Numbered from the stretch's first letter, positions 47,397-60,823 are shown. The stretch: 64,000 bases of DNA from Ehretia macrophylla (GCA_037974665.1 CM075770.1:59035850-59099849); one strand, 5' to 3'. Program-made: numbers and translations. Notes: generated by a model not told the origin, from the letters alone.

Positions 47397-47955
47397 GTCA
47401 TTTTGAGGGCACAATTCCTTTATTGGTTAACGGTTCACAGTCGCAGCCTAGAGAGATGGCCCATTTAGAAGGCCCAGAGGGCTTAACGGTAACCCATCCG
47501 CTTCAACAACGCAGCTTCCTCGCAAGATGTGATATCGACGCGTTGTAGGGCCCTTTAATGTCCTGCGAGTTAGGCTGTCATCATTTTAACAACTCACGAC
47601 GTACGATCCGGGACAAAAAAACAGAGTAAAGGAAGAAAAGTGGCCCGAAACTGGTGAAAACGTTCAATTTTTGGATCCAAAAAGGGCACAACGAACAAGC
47701 TGGCTGCCTCTATCGTAGAGCTCTCGGAGAGGTTTGCAATGGTATGTTGTGCACCGCGTAACTCGTTACGAATCAAAATTTATGGGCATCGGAGCGACGG
47801 AGACCTGGCCACAAGCCCTACGCCCTCGGTTTGCGTGCCCAGCCTCCACATGAAGCGAAGCTGTCTTGCCCAAGGTGCCGTGGGATTCGATAATAGAAAT
47901 GTGGTGGATAAAGTATCTTGGCAACCCTAACAGGAGCAAAAAAAATTGAAAAGGG

Positions 47956-48073
47956 GGGTGCAACACGAGGACTTCGCATGGGGTCACCCATCCTAGTACT
48001 ACTCTCGTCCAAGCACACTTAACTTCGGAGTTCTGTTGGGATCCGGAGCATTAGTGCTGGTATGATCACACCC
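47956..48073 (-). rRNA. 5S rRNA gene copy 39 (type A)
   Basis: Seven differences. It shares CTGTTGGG, CGTCCAAGCACAC and ATCACACCC with copies 35 and 43 but lacks some of their changes. Confidence 0.94.
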
Positions 48074-48633
48074 ATCATGTTGAGGGCACAATTCCTTTAT
48101 TGGTTAACGGTTCACAGTCCCAGCATAGAGAGATGGCCGATTCAGAAGGCCCAATGGGCTTAACGGCAACCCATTCGCTTCAACAATGCAGCATCCTCGC
48201 AAGACGTGATATCGACGCGATGTAAGGTACTCTAATGTCCCGCGAGGAAGTTTGTCGTCCTTTTAAGTGCTCACGACGTATGATCCGGGACGGAAAAACA
48301 TAGCAAAAGAAGAAAAGTGGCCCGAAACTGATGAAAATGTTCGATTTTGGGCACCGAAAATGTGCACAGCGAGCAAGCTGGCTGCCCCCGTTGTAGAGCT
48401 CTTGGAGAGCTTTGTAACTATATGTTGTGCACTGCGTAACTCCTTACGGATCAAAAGTTATGGGTACAGGAGCGACGGAGACCTGATCACAAGCCCAACG
48501 CCCTCGATTTGCGAGCTCGGCCTCCACATGAAGCGAAGTTGTCTTGCCCAAGGTGCCGTGGGATTTGATAATAGAAATGTGGTGGATAAAGTATCTTGGC
48601 AACCCTAACCGGAGCAAAAAAAATTGAAAAGCA

Positions 48634-48751
48634 GGGTGCACCACGAGGACTTCCCAGGGGGTCACCCATCCTAGTACTACTCTCGACCAAGCACGCTTAA
48701 CCTCGGAGTTCTGATGGGATCCGGTGCATTAGTGCTAGTATGATCTCACCT
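48634..48751 (-). rRNA. 5S rRNA gene copy 40 (type B)
   Basis: Six differences, four shared with copy 36. The downstream spacer is nearly identical to that of copy 36. Confidence 0.94.
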
Positions 48752-49310
48752 GTCATGTTGAGGGCACAATTCCTTTATATGTTAACGGTTCACAGTCCCA
48801 GCCTAGAGAAATGGCCCATTCAGAAGGCCCAATGGTCTTAACGACAACCCATCCGCTTAAACAACGAAGCATCCTTGCAAGATGTGATATCAACTCATTA
48901 TAGGGCCCTCTAATGTCCCGCGTGTAAGGTTGTTGTCCTTTTAACAGCTCACGACGTACGATCCGGGATAGAAAAATAGAGCAAAAGAAGAAAAGTGGCC
49001 CAAAACTGATGAAAACGTTTGATTATGGGCTCCAAAAGCAGGCACAACAAGCAAGCTACTGCCCCAGTCGTAGAGCTCTCAGAGAGCTTTGCAACAGTAT
49101 GCTGTGGACCGTGTAACTCCTTCCGAATCAAAAGTTATGGGCACCGGAGAGAGGGACACTTGGTCACAAGCCCTACCCTCTCGGTTTGCAGGCCTAGCCT
49201 TCACGAGGAGTGAAGTTGTCTTGTCCAAGGTGTCGTGGGATTTGATAATAGAAATGTGGTGGATAAAGTATCTTGGCAACCCTAACCGGAGCAAAAAAAA
49301 TTGAAAAGAG

Positions 49311-49428
49311 GATTGCAACACGAGGACTTCCCAGGGGGTCACCCATGCTAGTACTATTCTCGCCCAAGCGCGCTTAACTTCGGAGTTCTGATGGGATCCA
49401 GGGCATTAGTACTGGAATGATCGCACCC
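49311..49428 (-). rRNA. 5S rRNA gene copy 41 (type C)
   Basis: Nine differences, most shared with copy 37. Confidence 0.93.
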
Positions 49429-49986
49429 GTCAGGTTGAGGGCACAATTGCTTTATGTGTTAACGGTTCACATCCCAGGCTAGAGAGATGGCCCATTCGGA
49501 AGGCCCAATGGGCTTAACGACAACCCATCTGCTTCAACAACGCAGCATCCTCGCAAGACGTGATATCGACGAGTTGTAAGGCCCTCTAATGTCCCATGAG
49601 TGAGGTTGTCGCCCTTTTAACAGCTCACGACATACGATCCGGGACGGAAAAACAGAGCAAAAGAATAAAAATGGCCCGAAACTTATGAAAACGTTCGAAT
49701 TTTGGATCCAAAAAAGGGCACAACGAGCAAGCTGGCTGCCCCCATCGTAGAGCTCTCATAGAGCTTTGCAATGGTAAGCTGTGCGTCGCGTAACTCCTTA
49801 CGGATCAAAAGTTATGGGTATCGGAGCGATAGAGACCTAGTCATAAGCCTTACAACCTCGGTTTGCGGTCCCAACCTCCACATGAAGAGAAGTTGTCTTG
49901 TCCAAGGTACCGTGGGATTCGATAATAGAAATGTGGTGGAGAAAGTATCTTGGCAACCCTAGCCGGAGCAAAAAAAATTGAAAAGG

Positions 49987-50104
49987 GGGTGCAACACGAG
50001 GACTTCCTAGGGGGTCACCCATCCTAGTACTACTCTCGCCCAAGCACGCTTAATTTCGGAGTTCTGATGGGATCCAGTGCATTAGTGCTGGTATGATCGC
50101 ACCC
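49987..50104 (-). rRNA. 5S rRNA gene copy 42 (type D)
   Basis: Three differences, one each in the C and A boxes. RNA ends are intact. It is among the best preserved copies by overall count. Confidence 0.96.
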
Positions 50105-50663
50105 GTCATGTAGAGGGCACAATTCCTTTATTGGTTAACGGTTCACAGTCGCAGCCTAGAGAGATGGCCCATTTAGAAGGCCCAGAGGGCTTAACGGCAA
50201 CCCATCCGCTTCAACAACGCAGCATCCACGCAAGACGTGATATCGACGCGTTGTAGGGTCCTCTAATGTCCCGCGAGTTAGGCTGTCGTCATTTTAACAA
50301 CTCACGACGTACGATCCGGGATAAAAAAACAGAGTAAAAGAAGAAAAGTGGCCCTAAAGTGATGAAAACATTCAATTTTTGGATCCAAAAAGGGCACAAT
50401 GAGCAAGCTGGCTCCCCCTATCATAGAGCTCTCGGAGAGCTTTGCAATGGTATGTTGTGCACCGCGTACCTCCTTACGAATCAAAAGTTATGGGCAACGG
50501 AGTGACGGAGACCTAGTCACAAGCCCTACAACCTCGGTTTGCGGTTCCAACCTCCACATGAAGCGAAGTTGTCTTGCCCAAGGTGCCGTGGGATTCGATA
50601 ATAGAAATGCGGTGGATAAAGTATCTTGGCAACCCTAACCAGAGCAAAAAAAATTGAAAAGGG

Positions 50664-50781
50664 GGGTACAACACGAGGACTTCCCATGGGGTCACCCATC
50701 CTAGCACTACTCTCGTCCAAGCACACTTAACTTCGGAGTTCTGTTGGGATCCGTAGCATTAGTACTGGTATGATCACACCC
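50664..50781 (-). rRNA. 5S rRNA gene copy 43 (type A)
   Basis: Identical to copy 35, eight units away, although the intervening type A copy 39 differs. Confidence 0.93.
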
Positions 50782-51340
50782 GTCATGTTGAGGGCACAAT
50801 TCCTTTATTGGTTAACGGTTCACAGTCCCAGCCTAGAGAGATGGCCGATTCAGAAGGCCCAATAGGCTTAACGGCAACCCATTCACTTCAACAACGCAGT
50901 ATCCTCGCAAGACGTGATATCGACTCAATGTAGGGCACTCTAATGTCCCGCGAGTAAGTTTGTCGTCCTTTTAAGAGCTCACGACGTATGATCCGGGATG
51001 GAAAAACAGAGCAAAAGAAGAAAATTGGCCTAAAACTGATGAAAACGTTTGATTTTGGGCTCTAAAAAGGGGCACAGCGAGCAAGATGGCTACCCACGTC
51101 GTAGAGCTCTCGGAGAACTTTGTAACGGTATGCTGTGCGCCGCGTAACTCCTTACGGATCAAAAGTTATGGGTACCGGAACGATGGAGACCTTGTTACAA
51201 GCCAACACCCTCGATTTGCGGGCTCGGCCTCCACATGAAGTGAAGTTGTCTTGCCCAAGGTGCCGTGGGATTTGATAATAGAAATGTGGTGGATAAAGTA
51301 TCTTGGCAACCCTAACCGGTGCAAAAAAAATTAAAAAGCG

Positions 51341-51458
51341 GGGTGCACAACGAGGACTTCCCAGGGGGTCACCCATCCTAGTACTACTCTCGATCAAGCA
51401 CGCTTAACCTCGGTGTTCTGATGGGATCCGGTGCATTGGTGCTGGTATGATCTCACCC
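51341..51458 (-). rRNA. 5S rRNA gene copy 44 (type B)
   Basis: Eight differences, including a local rearrangement at the 3' end (GCACAACG) and the type B variants. Confidence 0.93.
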
Positions 51459-52017
51459 ATCATGTTGAGGGCACAATTCCTTTATATGTTAATGGTTCAC
51501 AGTCCCAGCCTAGCGAAATGGCCCATTCAGAAGGCCCAATGGGCTTAACGACAACCCATCCGCTTAAACAACGAAGCATCCTCGCAAGATGTGATATCAA
51601 CTCATTATAGGGCCCTCTAATGTCACGCGTGTAAGGTTTTTGTCCTTTTAACAGCTCACGACGTACGATCCGGGACAGAAAAATAGGGCAAAAGAAGAAA
51701 AGTGGCCTAAAACTGATGAAAACGTTTGATTATGGGCTCCAAAAGCGGGCACAGCAAGCAATCTACTGCCCCAGTCGTAGAGCTCTCGGAGAGCTTTGCA
51801 ACAGTATGCTGTGGACTGTGTAACTCCTTCCGAATCAAAAGTTATGGGCACCGGAGAGAGGGACACTTGGTCACAAGCCCTACCCTCTCGGTTTGTTGGC
51901 CCAGCCTCCACGTGGAGTGAAGTTGTCTTGTCCAAGGTGCCGTGGGATTTGATAATAGAAATGTGGTGGATAAAGTATCTTGGTAACCATATCTGGAGCA
52001 AAAAAAATTGAAAAGTG

Positions 52018-52135
52018 GGGTACAACACGAGGACTTCCCAGGGGGTCACCCATCGTAGTACTATTCTCGCCCAAGCACGCTTAACTTCAGAGTTCTGATG
52101 GGATCCAGGGCATTAGTGCTGGAGTGATCGCACCC
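52018..52135 (-). rRNA. 5S rRNA gene copy 45 (type C)
   Basis: Eight differences. It keeps CCAGGGCATT but has a type-A-like GGGTACAACA end. Confidence 0.93.
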
Positions 52136-52692
52136 GTAAGGTTGAGGGCACAATTCCTTTATGTGTTAACGGTTCATATCCTAGGCTAGAGAGATGGCCC
52201 ATTCGGAACGCCCAATGGGCTTAACGACAACCCTTCCGCTTCAACAACGCAGCATCCTCAAAAGACGTGATATCGACGGGTTGTAAGGCCCTCTAATGTC
52301 CCGTGAGCAGGGTTGTCGCCCTTTTAACAGCTTACGACGTACGATCCGGGATGGAAAAACACATCAAAAATATAAATGTGGCCCGAAACTGATGAAAATG
52401 TTCGATTTTGGGCTCCAAAAAGGTACAGTGAGCAAGCTAGCTGCCCCTATCGTAGAGCTCTTAGTGGGCTTTGCAATGGTATGCTGTGCGTCGCGTAACT
52501 CCGTATGGATCAAAAGTTATGGGTATCGGAGCGACGGAGACCTAGTCACAAGCCCTACAACCTCGGTTTGCGGTCCCAGCCCCCACATGAAGCGCAGTTG
52601 TCTTATGCAAGATGCCGTGGAACTCTATAATAGAAATGTGACGGATAAAGAATCTTGGCAAGCCCGAACGGGGCAAAAAAAATGAAAAAGGG

Positions 52693-52810
52693 GGGTGCAA
52701 CACGAGGACTTCCCAGGGAGTCACCCATCCTAGTACTACTCTCGCCCAAGCGCGCTTAATTTCAGAGCTCTGATGGGATCCGGTGCATTAGTGCTTGTAT
52801 GATCGCACCC
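52693..52810 (-). rRNA. 5S rRNA gene copy 46 (type D)
   Basis: Six differences, with changes in the C and A boxes. Followed upstream by the GGCCCAGAGGGC marker. Confidence 0.94.
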
Positions 52811-53370
52811 GTCATGTTGAGGGCACAATTCCTTTATTGGTTAACGGTTCACAGTCGCAGCCTAGAGAGGTGGCCCATTCAGAAGGCCCAGAGGGCTTAA
52901 CGGTAACGCATCCGCTTCAACAACGCAGCATCCACGCAAGACGTGATATCGACGTGTTGTAGGGCCCTTTAATGTCCCGCGAGTTAGGCTGTCGTCATTT
53001 TAACAACTCACGACGTACGATCCGGGACGAAAAAATAGAGTAAAAGAAGAAAAGTGGCCCGAAACTGATGAAAACGTTCAATTTTTGGCTCCAAAAAGGG
53101 GCCCAGCGAGCAAGCTTGCAGACCCCGTCGTAGAGCTCTCGGAGAGCTTTGTAACGGTATGTTGTGCACCGTGTAACTCCTTCTGAATCGAAAGTTATGG
53201 GCACCGGAGCGACAGAGACCTGGTCACAAGCCCTACACCCTCGGTTTGCGGGCCCAGCCTCCACGTGAAGAGAAGTTGTCTTGTCCAAGGTGCCGTGGGA
53301 TTCGATATTAGAAATGTGGTGGATAAAGTATCTTGGCAACCCTAACTGGAGCAAAAAAAATTGAAAAAGG

Positions 53371-53488
53371 GGGGGCAACACGAGGATTTCCCAGGGGGTC
53401 ACCCATCCTAGTACTACTATCGCCCAAGCACGCTTAACTTCGGAGTTCGAATGGGATCCGATGCATTAGTGCTGGTATGATCGCACCC
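53371..53488 (-). rRNA. 5S rRNA gene copy 47 (type E)
   Basis: Six differences. GGGGGCAACA, TTCGAATGGG and CCGATGCATT are the type E marks, repeated with small changes in copies 51 and 55. Confidence 0.94.
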
Positions 53489-54048
53489 ATCATGTTTAAG
53501 GCACAATTCCTTCAGGTGTTAACGGTTCACAACCCCAACCTAGAGAGATGGTCCATTCAGAAGGCCTAATGGGCTTAAGGACAACCCATCCACTTCAACA
53601 ACGCAGGATCCTCGCAAGACGTGATACTGAAACATTGTAGGGCCCTTTAATGTCCCGCGAGTAAGGTTGTCGTCCTTTTAACAGCTCAGGACGCACAATC
53701 CGGGACTGAAAAACAGAGCAAATCAAGAAAAATGGCCCGAAACTGATGAAAATGTTCGATTTTTTGCTCCAAAAATGGGCACAGCGAGCAAGCTAGCTAC
53801 CCCCATCGTAGAGCTCTTGGAGAGCTTTCCAACGGTATGCTATGCGTCGTGTAACTCCTTATGGATCAAAACTTATGGGCACCGGAGCGACGGAGACCTG
53901 GTCACAAGCCCTACTCCCTCGGTTTGTGGGCCCAGCCTCCGCGTGAAGCGAAGTTTTCTTGCCCAAGGTCCCATGGGATTCAGTAATAGAAATGTGGTGC
54001 ATAAAGTATCTTGGCAACCCTAACCGGAGCAAAAAAAATTGAAAAGGG

Positions 54049-54166
54049 GGGTACAACACGAGGACTTCCCAGGGGGTCACCCATCCTAGTACTACTCTCG
54101 CCCAAGCACGCTTAACTTCAGAGTTCTGATGGGATTCGGTGCATTAGTGCTGGTATGATCCAACCC
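54049..54166 (-). rRNA. 5S rRNA gene copy 48 (type F)
   Basis: Five differences, all outside the control boxes. The RNA start is altered (GGGTTGGATC). Its upstream flank GAGGAGACAATTC is shared with copy 52. Confidence 0.95.
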
Positions 54167-54725
54167 GTCACGTTGAGGAGACAATTCTTTTATGTGTTAA
54201 CGGTTTACAGTCTCAGCCTAGAAAGATGGCCCATTCAGAAGGCCCAATGGGCTTAACGACAACCCATCCGCTACAACAACGCAGCAACCTCGCAAGACGT
54301 GATATCAACGAAATGTAGGGCCCTCTAATGTCCCGCGAGTATGGTTGTCATCCTTTTAACAACTCACGACTTTGGATCCGTGACGGAAAAACATAGCAAA
54401 AGAAGAAAAGTGGCCCAAAACTAATGAAAACGTTCGATTTTGGGCTCCCAAAATGGGCACAGCAAGCATGGAGGCTGCCCCCTTGTAGAGCTCGCAGAAA
54501 GCTTTTCAACGGTATGCTGTGCACCGCGTAACTCCTTACGGATCAAAAGTTATGGGCACCGGAGCGACAGAGACCTGGTCACAAGCCCTACGCCCTCGGT
54601 TTGCGGGCCCAACCTCCACGTGAAGCGAAGTTGTCAAGCCCACGGTGCCGTGAGATTTGATAATAGAAATGTTGTGGATAAAGTATCTTGGCAACCTTAA
54701 TTGGAGCAAAAAAAATTGAAAAGGG

Positions 54726-54843
54726 GGGTGCAACACGAGGACTTCCCAGGGGGTCACCTATCCTAGTACTACACTCACCCAAGCACGCTTAACTTCGGAG
54801 TTCTTATGGGATCCGATGCATTAGTACTGGTATGATCGCACCC
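54726..54843 (-). rRNA. 5S rRNA gene copy 49 (type G)
   Basis: Six differences, including CTCACCC next to the A box, shared with copies 53 and 57. Confidence 0.94.
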
Positions 54844-55403
54844 ATCATGTTGAGGGCACAATTCCTTTATGTGTTAACGGTTCACAGTCCAAGACTTGAG
54901 AGATGGCCCATTTAGAAGGCCTAATGGGCTTAACGACAACCCATCCGCTTCAACAACGTAGCATCCTCGCAAGACGTGATATCGACGCATTGTAGGGCCC
55001 TCTAATGTCCCGCGAGTAAGGTTGCCGTCCATTTAACTGCTCTCGACGTACGATCTGGGACGGAAAAACAGAGCAAAAGAAGAAAAGTGGCCCGAAACTG
55101 ATGATAACGTTCGATTTTGGGCTAAAAAAAAGGGGCATAGCGAGCAAGCTGGCTGCCACCGTCATAGATCTTTTGGAGAGCTTTGCAACGGTATGCTGTG
55201 CGCCGCGTAACTCTTTATGGATCAAAAGTTATGGGCACCGGTGCGACGGAGACCGGCTCACAAGCCTTACGCCCTCGGTTTGCGAGCCCTGCCTCCATGT
55301 GAAGCGAAGTTGTCTTGCCCAAGGTACCGTGAGATTCGATAATAGAAATGTGGTGGATAAAGTATCTTGGCAACCCTAACCGGAGCAAAAAAAATTGAAA
55401 AGG

Positions 55404-55521
55404 GGGTACAACACGGGGACTTCCGAAGGGGTCAAACATCCTTATACTACTCTCGCCCGAGCACGCTTAACTTCGGAGTTCGGATGGGATCCAATGCATT
55501 AGTGCTGGTATGATCGCACCC
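55404..55521 (-). rRNA. 5S rRNA gene copy 50 (type H)
   Basis: Twelve differences, the most changed copy. GTCAAACATCCTTATAC and CGCCCGAGC are shared with copy 54, so most changes predate the duplication. Confidence 0.92.
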
Positions 55522-56081
55522 GTCATGTTGAGTGCACAATTCCTTTATTGGTTAACGGTTCACAGTCGTAGCCTAGAGAGACGGCCCATTCAGAAGGCCC
55601 AGAGGGCTTAATGGCAACCCATCCGCTTCAACAACGCAGCATCCTCGCAAGACGTGATATCGACGCGTTGTAGGGCCCTCTAATGTCCAACGAGTTAGGC
55701 TGTCGTCATTTTAACAACTCACGACGTACGATCCGGGACAAAAAAACAGAGTAAAAGAAGAAAAGTGGCCCGAAATTGATGAAAACGTTCAATTTTTGGC
55801 TCCAAAAAGGGGCACAACGAGCAAGCTTGCAGCCCAAGTCGTAGAGCTCTCGGAGAGCTTTGTAACGGCTTGTTGTGCACCGTGTAACTCCTTCCGAATC
55901 GAAAGTTATGGGCACCGGAGCGAGGGAGACCTGGTCACAAGCCCTACCCCCTCGGTTTGCGGGCCCAGCCAGCACGTGAAGAGAAGTTGTCTTGTCCAAG
56001 GTGCCGTGGGATTTGATAGTAGAAATGTTATGGACAAAGTATCTTAGCAACCCTAACTGGAGCAAAAAAAATTGAAAAAGG

Positions 56082-56199
56082 GGGGGCAACACGATGTTTT
56101 CCCAGGGGGTCACCCATCCTAGTACTACTCTCGCCCACGCACGCTTAACTTCGAAGTTCGGATGGGATCCGATGCATTAGTGTTGGTATGATCGCACCC
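56082..56199 (-). rRNA. 5S rRNA gene copy 51 (type E)
   Basis: Nine differences, with four between RNA positions 100 and 115 and one in the A box. Confidence 0.93.
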
Positions 56200-56759
56200 A
56201 TCATGTTTAGGGCACAATTCCTTTAGGTGTTAACGGTTCACAGTCCCAACCTAGAGAGATGGCCCATTCAGAAGGCCTAATGGGCTTAAGGACAACCCAT
56301 CTGCTTCAACAACGCAGGATCCTCGCAAGACGTGATATTGAAACATTGTAGGGCACTTTAATGTCCCGCGAGTAAGGTTGTCGTCCTTTTAACAGCTCAC
56401 GACGCACGATCTGGGACTGAAAAACAGAGCAAAATAAGAAAAGTGGCCCGAAACAGATGAAAATGTTCGATTTTTTGCTCCAAAAATGGGCACAGCGAGC
56501 AAGCTGGCTACCCCAGTTGTAGAGCTCTCAGAGAGCCTTCCAACTGTATGCTATGCGCCGCGGAACTCCTTACGGATCAAAAGTTATGGGCACCGGAGCG
56601 ACGGAGACCTGGTCACAAGCCCTACTCCCTAAGTTTGTGGGCGCAGCCCCCACGTGAAGCGAAGTTGTCTTGCCCAAGGTGCCGTGGGATTCGATAATAG
56701 AAATTTGGTGGATAAAGTATCTTGCCAACCCTAACCGGAGCAAAAAAAAATTGAAAATG

Positions 56760-56877
56760 GGGTACAACACGAGGACTTCCCAGGAGGTCACCCATCCTAG
56801 TACTACTCTCGCCCAAGCACGCTTAACTTCAGAGTTCTGATTGCATCCGGTGCATTAGTGTTGGTATGAGCCAACCT
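56760..56877 (-). rRNA. 5S rRNA gene copy 52 (type F)
   Basis: Ten differences. Four fall in the first eight RNA bases (AGGTTGGCTC). Confidence 0.92.
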
Positions 56878-57435
56878 GTCACGTTGAGGAGACAATTCTT
56901 TTATGTGTTAACGGTTTACAGTCTCAGCCTAGAGAGATGGCCCATTCAGAAGGCCCAATGGGCTTAACGACAACCCATCCGCTACAACAACGCAGCAACC
57001 TCGCAAGACTTGATATCAACGAATTGTAGGGCCCTCTAATGTCCCGCGAGTATGGTTGTCATCCTTTTACAACTCACGACTTTGGATCCGGGATGGAAAA
57101 ACAGAGCAAAAGAAAAAAAATGGCCCAAAACTTATAAAAACGTTCGATTTTGGGCTCCCAAAATGGGCACAGTGAGCATGCTGGTTGCCTCCTTGTAGAG
57201 CTCTCAGAGAGCTTTGCAACGGTATGCTGTGTGCCGCGTAACGTCTTACGCATCAAAATTCATGGGCACCGGAGCGACGGAGACTTGGTCACAAGCCCTA
57301 CACCCTCGGTTTGTGGGCCCAACCTCCACGTGAAGTGAAGTTGTCTTGCCCAAGGTGCCGTGGGATTCGATAATAGAAATGTGGTGGATAAAGTATCTTG
57401 GCAACCCTAACCGGAGCAAAAAAAATTGAAAAGCG

Positions 57436-57553
57436 GGGTACAACACGAGGACTTCCCAGGGGGTCACCCATCCTAGTACTATTCTCACCCAAACACGCTT
57501 AACTTCGGAGTTCTGATGGGATCCGATGCATTAGTGCTGGTATGATCGCACCC
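57436..57553 (-). rRNA. 5S rRNA gene copy 53 (type G)
   Basis: Five differences, all transitions of the C-to-T or G-to-A kind. Confidence 0.95.
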
Positions 57554-58111
57554 ATCATGTTGAGGGCACAATTCCCTTATGTGTTAACGGTTCACAGTCC
57601 CAGCCTAGAGAGATGGCCCATTCAAAAGGCCCAATGGGCTTAACGACAACCCATCCGCTTCAACAACGCAGCATCCTCGCAAGACGTGATATCGACGCAT
57701 TGTAGGCCCCCTAATGTCCCGCGAGTAAGGTTGTCGTCCATTTAACTACTCTCGACGTACGATCTGGGAAGGAAAAACAGAGCAAAAGAAGAAAAGTGGC
57801 CCGAAATTGATGAAAACGTTCGATTTTGGGCTCCAAAAAAGGGCATAGCGAGCAAGCTGGCAACCACCGTCATAGAGCTCTCGGAGAGCTTTGCAACGGT
57901 ATGTTGTGCGCCACGTAACTCCTTACGGATCAAAAGTTATGGGCATCGGAGCGACGGAGACGTGGTCACAAGCCCTGCGCCATCGGTTTGCGGGCCCAGC
58001 CTCCACGTGAAGCGAAGTTGTCTTGCCCAAGGGGCCGTGAGATTCGATAATAGAAATGTGGTGGATAAAGTATCTTAGCAACCCTAACCGGAGCAAAAAA
58101 TATATAAAAGG

Positions 58112-58229
58112 GGGTACAACACGAGGACTTCCCAAGGGGTCAAACATCCTTATACTACTCTCGCCCGAGCACGCTTAACTTCGGAGTTCGGATGGGATCC
58201 AATGCATTAGTCCTGGTATGATCGCACCC
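58112..58229 (-). rRNA. 5S rRNA gene copy 54 (type H)
   Basis: Eleven differences, most shared with copy 50. Its downstream terminator region reads TATATA rather than the usual second T4. Confidence 0.92.
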
Positions 58230-58790
58230 GTCTTGTTGAGGGCACAATTCCTTTATTGGTTAACGGTTCACAGTCGCAGCCTAGAGAGATGGCCCATTCA
58301 GAAGGCCCAGAGGGCTTAACGGCAACCCATCCGCTTCAACAACGCGGCATCCTCGCAAGACGTGATATCGATGAGTTGTAGGGCCCTTTAATGTCGCGCT
58401 AGTTAGGCTGTCGTCATTTTAACAACTCACGACGTACGATCCGGGACAAAAAAACAGAGTAAAAGAAGAAAAGTGGCCCGAAATTGATGAAAACGTTCGA
58501 TTTTTGGCTCCAAAAAGGGGGCACAACGAGTAGGCTTGCAGCCCAAGTCGTAGAGCTCTCGAAGAGCTTTGTAACGGTATGTTGTGCACCGTGTAACTCC
58601 TTCCGAATCGAAAGTTATGGGCACCGGAGCGAGGGAGACCTAGTCACAAGCCCTACTCCCTCGGTTTACGGACCCATCCTCCACGTGAAGAGAAGTTGTC
58701 TTATCCAAGGTGCCGTGGGATTCGATAATAGGAATGTTGTGGATAAAGTATCTTGGCAACCCTAACTGGAGCAAAAAAAATTGAAAAAGG

Positions 58791-58908
58791 GGGTGCAACA
58801 TGATGATTTCCCAGGGGGTCACCCATCCTAGTACTACTCTCGCCCAAGCACGCTTAACTTCGGAGTTCGGATGGGATCCGATGCATTAGTGCTGGTATGA
58901 TCGCACCC
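58791..58908 (-). rRNA. 5S rRNA gene copy 55 (type E)
   Basis: Five differences, none in a control box. Its upstream spacer is almost identical to that of copy 28, about 18 kb away. Confidence 0.95.
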
Positions 58909-59469
58909 ATCATGTTTAGGGCACAATTCCTTTAGGTGTTAACGGTTCACAGTCCCAACCTAGAGAGATGGCCCATTCAGAAGGCCTAATGGGCTTAAGG
59001 ACAACCTATCTGCTTCAACAACGCATTATCCTCGCAAGACGTGATATTGAAACGTTGTAGGGCCCTCTAATGTCCCGCGAGTAAGGTTGTCGTCCTTTTA
59101 ACAGCTCACGACGTACGATCCGGGACAGAAAAACAGAGCAAAAGAAGAAAAGTTGCCCGAAACTGATGGAAATGTTCGATTTTTTTTCTCCAAAAATGGG
59201 CACAGTGAGCAAGCTGGCTACCCCCGTCGTAGAGCTCTCGGAGAGCTTTGCAACGGTATGCTCTTCACCGCGTAACTCCTTACGGATCAAAAGTTATGGG
59301 CACCAGAGCGACGGAGACTTGGTCACAAGCCCTACTCCCTCGGTTTGCGGGCCCAGCCTCTACGTGAAGCGAAGTTGTCTTGCCCAAGGTGCCATGGGTT
59401 TCGATAATTGAAATGCGGTGCATAAAGTATCTTGGCAACCCTAACCGGACCAAAAAAAATTGAAAAGGG

Positions 59470-59587
59470 GGGTTCAACACGAGGACTTCCCAGGGGGTCA
59501 CCCATCTTAGTACTACTCTCGCCCAAACACACTTAACTTCGGAGTTCTGATGGGATCCGGAGCATTAGTGCTGGTATGATCGCACCC
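59470..59587 (-). rRNA. 5S rRNA gene copy 56 (type F position)
   Basis: Five differences, one in the C box and two in the A box. It lacks the altered RNA start of copies 48 and 52. Confidence 0.95.
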
Positions 59588-60147
59588 GTCATGTTGACGG
59601 CACAATTCATTTATTTGTTAACGGTTCACAGTCCCATCCTAGAGAGATGGCCCATTCAAATGGTCCAATGGGTTTAACCACAACCCATCCTCTTCACCAA
59701 CGCAGCTTTCTCGCAAAACGTGATATCAACGAATTATAGGGCCCTTTAATGTCCCGTGAGTAAGGTTGTCATCCTTTTAACAACTCACGACTTACGATCC
59801 GGGATGAAAAAATAGTGTGAAAGAAGAAAAGTGGCCTAAAACTGATGAAAATATTTGATTTTGGTCTCCAAAAATGGGCAAAGCGAGCAAGCTCGCTACC
59901 CTCGTCGTAGAGCTCTCAAAGAGCTTTGCAACAATATGTTGTGCGCCGCGTAACTCCTTACGGATCAAAAGTTATGGGCACCAGAGCGACGGAGACCTGG
60001 TGACAAGCCCTACGCCCTCGGTTTGTGGGCCCAACCTCCACGTGAAGCGTAGTTGTCTAGCCCACGGTGCCGTGGGATTCGATAATAGAAATGTGGTGGA
60101 TAAAGTATCTTGGCAACCTTAATCGGAGCAAAAAAAATTGGAAAGGG

Positions 60148-60265
60148 GGGTGCAACACGAGGACTTCCAAGGGGGTCACCCATCCTTGTACTACTCTCAC
60201 CCAAACACGCTTAACTTCGGAGTTCTGATGGGAGCCGATGCATTAGTGTTGGTATGATCGCACCC
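60148..60265 (-). rRNA. 5S rRNA gene copy 57 (type G)
   Basis: Seven differences. Shares CTCACCCAAACACGC with copy 53. Confidence 0.94.
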
Positions 60266-60823
60266 ATCATGTTGATAGTGCAAAGCCCATATGTGTTGAC
60301 GGTTGATAGTCCCAGCGAAGAGAGATGGCTCATTGAAAAGGCCCAATGGGCTTATTGACAGCCCATCTGCTTCAACAAAGCAGCATCCTCGTAAGAAGTG
60401 ATATCGACGAATTGTAGGCCCTCTAATGTCCCGCGAGTAAGGTTGTCGTCCATTTATCTGCTCTCGACGTACGATCTGGGACTGAAAAATAGAGCAAAAG
60501 AAGAAAAGTGGCCCGAAATTGATGAAAATGTTCAATTTTGGGCACCAAAAAAGGTCATAGCGAGCAAGCTGGCTGCCCCCGTCATAGAGCTCTTGGAGAG
60601 CTTTGCAACGGTATGCTGTACGCCGCATAACTCTTTACGGATCAAAAGTTATGGGCACTGGAGTGACGGAGACCTGGTCACGAGCCCTACCCCCTCGGTT
60701 TGCGGGCCCAGCCTCCACGTGAAGCGAAGTTGTCTTGCCCAAGGTGCCGTGAGATTCGATAATAGAAATGTGGTGGATAAAGTATCTTGGCAACCCTAAC
60801 CGGAGCAAACAAAATTGAAAAGG

